This document shows, in pieces, positions 7,994-12,229 of a DNA stretch of 12,229 nucleotides. Under the pieces are notes generated by a model. It saw only the letters and a program-made list of their open reading frames with translations, did not search any database and was not told where the DNA came from. Each line of letters begins with the position of its first letter. Position 1 is the first letter of the stretch. The stretch covers positions 1 to 12,229 of the forward strand of contig CAAGDP010000163.1 of assembly GCA_900768635.1 (NCBI GenBank), read 5' to 3'. Both the position numbers and the translations under genes were made by a program. Source of the stretch: Enterobacterales bacterium. GTDB lineage: Bacteria > Pseudomonadota > Gammaproteobacteria > Enterobacterales > Succinivibrionaceae.

Positions 7994-8022
7994 ATTATAC
8001 CCATTAAGGATTACGAACTGTA
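7994..8022 (-). promoter_or_regulatory. Candidate sigma70 promoter for the sulfatase-like gene and corB
   Basis: A perfect TATAAT lies on the minus strand at 7999-7994. The hexamer 17 bp upstream (8022-8017) is TACAGT, a poor -35. Transcription would start near 7987, giving a ~60-base leader before the chosen ATG. Confidence 0.45.
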
Positions 8023-8081
8023 TGCAAATCATATTTTTCTCCATATTTCATTTGATTTGCTACCATTTTTTCGGATCATGA

Positions 8082-8110
8082 TGTATATATCACGACTATT
8101 TGGATATAAT
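8082..8110 (+). promoter_or_regulatory. Candidate promoter for ffh
   Basis: A perfect TATAAT at 8105-8110 with a weak TGTATA 17 bp upstream (8082-8087). Transcription would begin about 90 bases before the ffh start. The 7990-8206 gap therefore holds divergent promoters for the sulfatase-like gene and ffh. Confidence 0.5.
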
Positions 8111-8125
8111 TGTTGCTTATTGTTT

Positions 8126-8185
8126 AGCCTCAGGTGTTACTTCAGACTGATAACGCTTCTCAGAGAGCCTTTATTTACCGAGGCT
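8126..8185 (+). other. Possible alternative base-pairing in the ffh leader
   Basis: GAGGCT at 8180-8185 can pair perfectly with AGCCTC at 8126-8131. Its last five bases can instead pair with AGCCT at 8166-8170. The two pairings exclude each other and end about 20 bases before the ffh start. The stems are short, so this is a weak hint of leader structure only. Confidence 0.25.
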
Positions 8186-8206
8186 GATTAAACTGGAATA
8201 AGAAAA

Positions 8207-9577
8207 ATGTTTGATAATTTAACGAAACGCATAACTTCAACTATAAAAAGCATAACAGGTCGCTCCAAGCTGTCTGAGGATAATATCAAGGATGCACTTC
8301 GAGAAGTTCGAATGGCTCTTCTTGAAGCAGATGTGGCTTTGCCGGTAGTACGTGAATTCACAGCTGCTGTAAAGACTAGAGCTGTAGGAGCGGAAGTAAG
8401 TGAAGCATTAAATCCTTCTCAGCAGTTTCTTCTTATAGTAAAAGAAGAACTTACCAGAGTTATGGGTGAAACCTGCGAGGAGTTGAATCTCAAAACACAA
8501 CCGCCTGCCATAGTGATGATGGCAGGTCTTCAGGGTGCCGGTAAAACTACAACAGTGGCTAAATTGGCAAGATTTCTGAAGGAAAAGCATAAGAAAAAGG
8601 TTATGGTTGTGAGCTGTGACGTATACCGTCCGGCTGCTATTAAACAGTTGGAAACTCTGGCCGGAGAAGTCGGTGCTGAGTTTTGTTCCAGCACTGCCAA
8701 TGAAGATCCTGTAGCTATAGCAAAAAGAGCGGTAGACAGTGCCAGAAAAGGTGCATTTGACGTACTTCTTGTGGATACTGCCGGACGTCTTCATGTAGAT
8801 GAAGAGATGATGGAGGAGATCAAAAAGCTTCATGCTTCCATCAATCCGGTGGAAACATTATTCGTTGTGGATTCTATGACCGGTCAGGATGCTGCTAATA
8901 CTGCCAAGGCTTTTAATGAAGCGCTACCACTTACCGGTGTGATTCTGACCAAAGCTGATGGTGATGCCCGGGGCGGTGCAGCTCTGTCAGTAAGACAGAT
9001 CACCGGTAAACCAATAAAGTTTATCGGTATTGGTGAGAAGACTGATGCTCTGTCTCCTTTCTATCCTGATCGTATTGCAACCCGAATCATTGGTATGGGC
9101 GATGTTTTCGGGTTGATAGATGATCTTCAGGCTTCAGTTGATAAGAAAAAGACTGAAGCTCTGGCAGGGAAACTTAAGAAAGGCAAAAAGTTCAATTTTA
9201 ATGATTACCTGGAAATTTTACGTCAGATGAGTAATATGGGCGGTATCGCCAATATTATGGATAAGCTTCCGGGACTCAGTCAGCTTCCTGATGAAGTAAA
9301 AAATCAGGTAAATGACGATAAGTTTAAGCGTATTGAGGCAATAATTCTTTCTATGACTCGTAAGGAACGTGAATATCCTGAAATTATTAAAGGTTCACGT
9401 AAGCGGCGTATTGCAATGGGTTCAGGTGTTCAGGTTCATGATGTAAATGTACTTTTGAACCAGTTTGCTCAGCAACAGAAAGTAATGAAGCTTATGTCAT
9501 CCGGAGGTGGTATGCGTAAGCTTATGGGAGCTATTGGTAAGTTCAGTAAGTTTTCTGGCCTTATGGGTGGAAGATAA
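8207..9577 (+). CDS. ffh: Signal recognition particle protein Ffh (SRP54 GTPase)
   Basis: Ffh binds 4.5S RNA and signal sequences of nascent inner-membrane proteins and delivers ribosomes to FtsY in a GTP-dependent way. The 456 residues match the usual ~453. The helical N domain covers about 1-90. The G domain has GLQGAGKT (107-114), DTAGR (190-194), TKADGDARGGAALS (248-261) and GIGEKTDAL (274-282). The C-terminal M domain is Met-rich, with the RNA-binding SRKRRIAMGSG at 397-407 and a Met/Gly-rich tail. No key residue is missing. The ATG at 8207 is preceded by GGA about 10 bases upstream. It is divergent from the sulfatase-like gene and lies upstream of the rpsP operon on the same strand, as in E. 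coli, but a 409-bp gap with its own promoter separates them. Confidence 0.98.
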   Translation: MFDNLTKRITSTIKSITGRSKLSEDNIKDALREVRMALLEADVALPVVREFTAAVKTRAVGAEVSEALNPSQQFLLIVKEELTRVMGETCEELNLKTQPPAIVMMAGLQGAGKTTTVAKLARFLKEKHKKKVMVVSCDVYRPAAIKQLETLAGEVGAEFCSSTANEDPVAIAKRAVDSARKGAFDVLLVDTAGRLHVDEEMMEEIKKLHASINPVETLFVVDSMTGQDAANTAKAFNEALPLTGVILTKADGDARGGAALSVRQITGKPIKFIGIGEKTDALSPFYPDRIATRIIGMGDVFGLIDDLQASVDKKKTEALAGKLKKGKKFNFNDYLEILRQMSNMGGIANIMDKLPGLSQLPDEVKNQVNDDKFKRIEAIILSMTRKEREYPEIIKGSRKRRIAMGSGVQVHDVNVLLNQFAQQQKVMKLMSSGGGMRKLMGAIGKFSKFSGLMGGR

Positions 9578-9601
9578 TTAAAATCTCCCACCATCTATAC
9601 C

Positions 9602-9655
9602 TGCTGTATTCTGACGAAACTTCCTTCATTCAGGAAAACAAGCCAGGATACAGTA
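9602..9655 (+). terminator. Nested hairpin after ffh, probable 3' end structure
   Basis: Bases 9604-9613 pair with 9644-9653 (ten pairs, one G-T wobble), extendable by two more to 9602/9655. An inner hairpin, TTCCT (9621-9625) with AGGAA (9632-9636), fills the loop. The tail is only moderately T-rich (ATTCTTT), so terminator efficiency is uncertain. It begins about 25 bases after the ffh stop. Confidence 0.4.
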
Positions 9656-9734
9656 ATTCTTTATCTCAGATCCATCATCTCTGCACATAGCTTTCCCTAT
9701 ACAGCACATCTTATCTGAATATATGAGTGTTCCC

Positions 9735-9782
9735 CTGATTAAAAAAACACAAAATTAACGTGATATAAATCGCATACAACCC
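9735..9782. repeat. Copy B of the dispersed control-region element
   Basis: This is the partner of 50-97, with 38 of 48 positions identical and no gaps. It sits just upstream of the rpsP promoter. The rest of the 9578-9986 gap holds the ffh 3' hairpin, this element, the rpsP promoter and its leader; I see no gene in it. Confidence 0.6.
9759..9774. promoter_or_regulatory. CRP-like operator, imperfect (CGTGA-N6-TCGCA)
   Basis: It has the same spacing and core as the perfect site at 74-89 but with one change in each half (CGTGA, TCGCA). Its centre lies about 67 bp upstream of the likely rpsP transcription start. With both half-sites weakened it may bind CRP poorly or not at all. Confidence 0.35.
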
Positions 9783-9798
9783 TAGGTTAGGAACTTAC

Positions 9799-9827
9799 TT
9801 GATATGCTTGTCAATAGTTGCTATAAT
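9799..9827 (+). promoter_or_regulatory. Strong sigma70 promoter of the rpsP operon with GC-rich discriminator
   Basis: TTGATA (9799-9804) and a perfect TATAAT (9822-9827) are separated by 17 bp. The bases that follow, TCAGCCCGCC, form a GC-rich discriminator typical of promoters repressed by ppGpp/DksA, which fits ribosomal genes. Transcription would start near 9834, leaving a leader of about 150 bases. Confidence 0.8.
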
Positions 9828-9857
9828 TCAGCCCGCCTGATAAAAGGCTTAAAAGTT

Positions 9858-9882
9858 CTGACCCTGTAATTCTGGGAATCAG
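9858..9882 (+). other. Hairpin in the rpsP leader
   Basis: CTGACCC (9858-9864) pairs with GGG (9874-9876) and TCAG (9879-9882) around a two-base bulge. It lies early in the predicted transcript, with no T-run after it. Its role, if any, is unknown. Confidence 0.3.
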
Positions 9883-9960
9883 ATGCCCGATGGTAATGTA
9901 TGTTCTGTTGGGATGGTGAGTATTCATCTTAGATTACATAATCTTATTTCTTAATTTTAT

Positions 9961-9981
9961 TTCTACATTTTGTAGAAGAGG
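9961..9981 (+). promoter_or_regulatory. Hairpin abutting the rpsP ribosome-binding site
   Basis: TTCTACA (9961-9967) pairs perfectly with TGTAGAA (9971-9977) over a 3-base loop. The Shine-Dalgarno site AGAGG (9977-9981) starts at the last paired base and lies five bases before the rpsP ATG. The stem could set translation efficiency by its edge effect on the ribosome site. Confidence 0.45.
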
Positions 9982-9986
9982 TTTTT

Positions 9987-10250
9987 ATGGTAGTAATTCG
10001 TTTAGCATTAGCCGGTGCCAAGAAGCGTCCGTTCTACCAGGTGGTAGTAGCTGATTCTCGTCGTTCCCATAATGCAAAGTTTATTGAACGCGTGGGCTTC
10101 TACAATCCTATCGCCAGCGGTAAGGATGTTAAGCTTCGTCTGGAAACTGATCGTATTGAGTACTGGATAAAAAATGGTGCCCAGTTGTCTGATCGTGTTG
10201 ACTATTTGGTAAATAAGCTCAACAAGCAGATCAACAACGTACAGCCATAA
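9987..10250 (+). CDS. rpsP: 30S ribosomal protein S16
   Basis: S16 binds 16S rRNA and assists 30S assembly. The 87 residues include MVVIRLALAGAKKRPFYQVV at the N terminus, VADSRRSHNAKFIERVGFYN (20-39) and DRIEYWIKNGAQLSDRV (55-71). These follow E. coli S16 (82 residues) closely; the few extra residues fall in the middle and at the C terminus. The ATG has AGAGG five bases upstream. It is the first gene of the rpsP-rimM-trmD-rplS operon, and rimM starts 16 bases after its stop. Confidence 0.98.
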   Translation: MVVIRLALAGAKKRPFYQVVVADSRRSHNAKFIERVGFYNPIASGKDVKLRLETDRIEYWIKNGAQLSDRVDYLVNKLNKQINNVQP

Positions 10251-10266
10251 TCGGAGATAGGTAGAG

Positions 10267-10800
10267 ATGACCACTATAGATAACCCTGTCGAGATAGGCC
10301 AGTTTGGTGCTGTTTACGGCGTAAAGGGGTGGCTTCGTGTTCATTCTTACACTGAAAATCCGGAAAGCGTTTTTGAGTACCAACCTTGGTTTCTCAAAGA
10401 TCGACCAACAGGATGGCGTGAAATTCGTTTAATAGAATGGAAACGTCATGCGGGCGGTTTTATCTGCAAGCTGGAAGGCTTTGACCAGCGTGAAGATGCC
10501 CAAATTTTGACTAATTCGGCTATTTTTATTGATGAGTCTGTGTTGCCCGAATTGCCGGAGGGTGAGTTTTATATAAATTCATTCATTGGCATGAGAGTAT
10601 TAAACCAGGATGGTTACGATCTTGGTGTAATAGACGATATTATGGAAACTGGTGCGAATGATGTCTTAGTTGTCAAAGCAAATGAAGATGATATTTACGA
10701 CAAGAAGGAACGACTTCTTCCGTTGGTTTTTGAAACCACTATTCAAAATGTGGATGAAGAAGCCGGGGTTGTGAATGTTATCTGGGACCCTGATTTCTAG
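10267..10800 (+). CDS. rimM: Ribosome maturation factor RimM
   Basis: RimM binds S19 and the 16S rRNA head region and aids late 30S maturation. The 177 residues compare with 182 in E. coli. The N-terminal RimM beta-barrel (about 7-90) carries the family signature GQFGAVYGVKGWLRVHSYTE (11-30). A PRC-barrel domain (about 98-175) has INSFIGM, GYDLGVIDDIMETGANDVLV and the C-terminal WDPDF. The aromatic usually seen ahead of the conserved DL-G turn is replaced (FYINSFIG), a minor change. GGAG and AGG precede the ATG at 4-10 bases. trmD begins 17 bases after its stop, so the two are probably translated from one message. Confidence 0.96.
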   Translation: MTTIDNPVEIGQFGAVYGVKGWLRVHSYTENPESVFEYQPWFLKDRPTGWREIRLIEWKRHAGGFICKLEGFDQREDAQILTNSAIFIDESVLPELPEGEFYINSFIGMRVLNQDGYDLGVIDDIMETGANDVLVVKANEDDIYDKKERLLPLVFETTIQNVDEEAGVVNVIWDPDF

Positions 10801-10807
10801 GCTTGGC

Positions 10808-10812
10808 GGGAG
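10808..10812 (+). promoter_or_regulatory. Shine-Dalgarno site deciding the TTG start of trmD
   Basis: GGGAG lies five bases ahead of the TTG at 10818. The other in-frame TTG, at 10803, has no such site and would add five residues not seen in E. coli TrmD. Confidence 0.7.
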
Positions 10813-10817
10813 TTATC

Positions 10818-11564
10818 TTGAGGATTGGTGTTATTACTCTTTTCCCTGAGATGTTTAAGGCTTTTACTGAGTTTGGAGTTACGGGAAAGGCTGCAAAAAA
10901 AGGTTTGTTGTCTGTTGAATTTTTTAATCCTCGCGATTATGCAACCGATAACTATCAGTCTGTTGATGACCGACCTTTTGGTGGTGGCCCTGGAATGCTG
11001 ATGAAATACGATACTTTGCAACAGGCAATTGTCCGGGCGAAGAAATCGTTGGGAAAGCAGGCAAAAATTATTTATACCTCTCCGCAGGGAAATACATTCA
11101 CTCAGAAAGATGCAGAACGTTTTGCTGGTATGAATGAAATAATTTTTCTGGCAGGAAGATATGAAGGTATAGATGAGAGAATCATATCATCCTATGTGGA
11201 TGAAGAGTGGTCTGTTGGTGACTATGTGTTAAGCGGAGGCGAATTGCCGGCCATGGTCATGATGGATGCTATGTCACGACTCATTCCCGGAGTTCTGGGA
11301 GATTTTGAGAGTGCTGTTCTGGATTCTTTCACCGAAGATCTTCTAGATTATCCGCAGTATACAAGGCCAGAGGAAATTGATGGTATGCCTGTGCCGGATG
11401 TTTTGCTTAATGGCAAGCATGAGGATATAAAAAATTGGCGTGAAAGGGAGGCACTGGGCAGAACCTTTGAACGAAGAAGGGATTTAATTAAAAACCTAGC
11501 TCTGACTGACTTGCAAGAAAAGCTTCTTGCAGAATATATCCGGAATGCGGATCGTCAAAAGTAG
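10818..11564 (+). CDS. trmD: tRNA (guanine37-N1)-methyltransferase TrmD
   Basis: TrmD makes m1G37 next to the anticodon of tRNAs for Leu, Pro and Arg, preventing +1 frameshifts. It is a SAM-dependent SPOUT enzyme that works as a dimer. The predicted 248-residue chain (E. coli 255) has DDRPFGGGPGMLM (50-62) and the trefoil-knot SAM site formed by YTSPQG (86-91), GRYEGIDER (113-121) and GDYVLSGGELPAM (134-146). Arg154 (SRLIPG) and the catalytic-base Asp169 (DSF) fall at the same numbers as in the characterised enzymes when TTG 10818 is used as start. That start also gives the usual RIGVITLFPEMF beginning. No internal ATG fits. It is followed 35 bases later by rplS. Confidence 0.97.
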   Translation: MRIGVITLFPEMFKAFTEFGVTGKAAKKGLLSVEFFNPRDYATDNYQSVDDRPFGGGPGMLMKYDTLQQAIVRAKKSLGKQAKIIYTSPQGNTFTQKDAERFAGMNEIIFLAGRYEGIDERIISSYVDEEWSVGDYVLSGGELPAMVMMDAMSRLIPGVLGDFESAVLDSFTEDLLDYPQYTRPEEIDGMPVPDVLLNGKHEDIKNWREREALGRTFERRRDLIKNLALTDLQEKLLAEYIRNADRQK

Positions 11565-11599
11565 TAGGGCTTCAGTTTATTCTAGGTAGGATAAGAAAA

Positions 11600-11968
11600 A
11601 TGAATATTATTGAACAGTTAGAAAAAGAACAGCTGCGCACCGATCTTCCTGCATTTGCTCCTGGTGACACTGTTAAGGTTAACGTTCGCGTTAAGGAAGG
11701 CGAAAAGGAACGTATTCAGGCTTATGAAGGTGTAGTTATTGCAAAGCGTAATCGTGGCATTAACTCAGCTTTCACCGTAAGAAAGATTTCCAATGGTGAA
11801 GGTGTGGAAAGAGTATTCCAGACTCACAGTCCTCTTATTGAATCAGTAACTGTAATCCGTCGCGGTGATGTCCGTCGCGCTAAGTTATATTACCTGCGTG
11901 AAAGATCAGGTAAGTCTGCTCGTATTCGTGAAAAGCTTAAGAAGGTTTCTGCCGAAAATAAGGCATAA
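11600..11968 (+). CDS. rplS: 50S ribosomal protein L19
   Basis: L19 lies at the 30S-50S interface and helps form an intersubunit bridge. The 122 residues compare with 115 in E. coli. Recognisable blocks are FAPGDTVKVNVRVKEGEKER (19-38), IQAYEGVVIAKRNRGINSAF (39-58) and KISNGEGVERVFQTHSPLIE (62-81), with the basic YLRERSGKSARIREK stretch near the C terminus. A short, mostly polar tail (residues 115-122) goes beyond the E. coli length. The ATG at 11600 has TAGGTAGG ending about 9 bases upstream. It is last in the operon; a strong terminator follows 34 bases after its stop. Confidence 0.97.
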   Translation: MNIIEQLEKEQLRTDLPAFAPGDTVKVNVRVKEGEKERIQAYEGVVIAKRNRGINSAFTVRKISNGEGVERVFQTHSPLIESVTVIRRGDVRRAKLYYLRERSGKSARIREKLKKVSAENKA

Positions 11969-12002
11969 TTCTTCTGCACAAATATGTGTAAAGCTTTTAT
12001 AT

Positions 12003-12035
12003 AAAGCCTCCCTTTGCGGAGGCTTTTGCTTTTAT
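12003..12035 (+). terminator. Rho-independent terminator of the rpsP-rimM-trmD-rplS operon
   Basis: AAAGCCTCC (12003-12011) pairs perfectly with GGAGGCTTT (12018-12026) over a six-base loop, followed by TTTTGCTTTTATT. Flanking A and T runs could make it work on both strands. Confidence 0.92.
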
Positions 12036-12095
12036 TATCTGTTTCAAATAATTATTTTCTTGATAAATCCTGCTAAAAACTTTCATTTGTTAAAG

Positions 12096-12112
12096 TTATC
12101 TGCAACAGATAA
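12096..12112. repeat. Perfect 7-bp palindrome with 3-bp spacer
   Basis: TTATCTG-CAA-CAGATAA. No T-run follows on the + strand. It could be an operator for a gene beyond the window or a weak hairpin; nothing else marks it. Confidence 0.3.
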
Positions 12113-12175
12113 AAACAATATGAAGGACATTTCTAGTCCCTCACAACGGCTATATGAAACGCCGATCTAATCGTC

Positions 12176-12220
12176 TATACTTAAGAATGGTAGTCATCAA
12201 AAGTCCATGTGGCTTTTTTT
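12176..12220 (+). other. -10-like hexamer followed closely by a terminator-like hairpin at the window edge
   Basis: TATACT (12176-12181) resembles a -10 element but lacks a clear -35 (TATGAA at 17 bp). Bases 12199-12206 pair with 12211-12217 (seven pairs, one bulged T, ATGT loop), and the stem's 3' arm runs into a seven-T tract (12214-12220). If both work, the transcript would be only about 30 bases long, or would continue as an attenuated leader into the next gene. Nothing coding is seen in 11969-12229. Confidence 0.3.
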
Positions 12221-12229
12221 GAGAGCAAT

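Noticed and set aside
8079..8092. FNR-like palindrome TGAT-N6-ATCA upstream of ffh
   Set aside because: FNR needs a four-base spacer and CRP half-sites are not matched; probably a chance AT-rich palindrome.
8408..8833. 141-residue minus-strand frame opposite ffh
   Set aside because: Shadow of the GTPase domain of ffh.
1..12229. CRISPR arrays, tRNA or rRNA genes, insertion sequences, prophage genes
   Set aside because: No repeat-spacer pattern, cloverleaf, rRNA stretch, transposase or phage protein was seen on either strand.

Overview
The window looks like a chromosomal core region of a gammaproteobacterium with a fairly AT-rich genome. The evidence is the YgiF-GlnE pair, a CorB/YfjD homologue beside ffh, and the rpsP-rimM-trmD-rplS operon, whose products resemble the E. 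coli proteins almost end to end. The AT-rich composition and altered gene order would fit Aeromonadales/Succinivibrionaceae, but that placement is an inference that needs a database comparison.

Layout. Bases 1-213 hold a control region with a perfect CRP-type palindrome. It precedes a CYTH/CHAD triphosphatase gene (ygiF-like, 214-1170) and glnE (1271-4132), both on the + strand. A strong intrinsic terminator lies in the gap between them. glnE is convergent with corB (4215-5528, minus strand), with a 12-bp hairpin in the gap. corB lies downstream of, and is probably co-transcribed with, a large membrane sulfatase/LTA-synthase-like gene (5572-7926, minus strand), which is divergent from ffh (8207-9577). 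A 409-bp gap then holds a structured ffh 3' region, a second copy of the control element seen at the left edge, and a near-consensus sigma70 promoter with a GC-rich discriminator. That promoter drives rpsP, rimM, trmD and rplS (9987-11968), closed by a strong terminator at 12003-12035. The last ~190 bases carry no gene, only small palindromes and a terminator-like hairpin.

Functionally the window is mostly housekeeping: nitrogen-status control of glutamine synthetase (GlnE), polyphosphate or metal handling (YgiF, CorB), co-translational membrane targeting (Ffh with 4.5S RNA), and ribosome or tRNA maturation (S16, RimM, TrmD, L19).

The least ordinary items are three. The sulfatase-fold protein carries apparent substitutions at positions normally used for catalysis or metal binding, and it occupies the place that ypjD has in E. 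coli. A ~48-bp element with a CRP-like core is duplicated upstream of ygiF and of rpsP, with nine of its ten differences being transitions. The ygiF-like protein has only about half of the usual CHAD domain and is followed by a terminator just ahead of glnE. I see no phage, transposon, CRISPR, tRNA or rRNA sequence, and no convincing undescribed multi-gene system.
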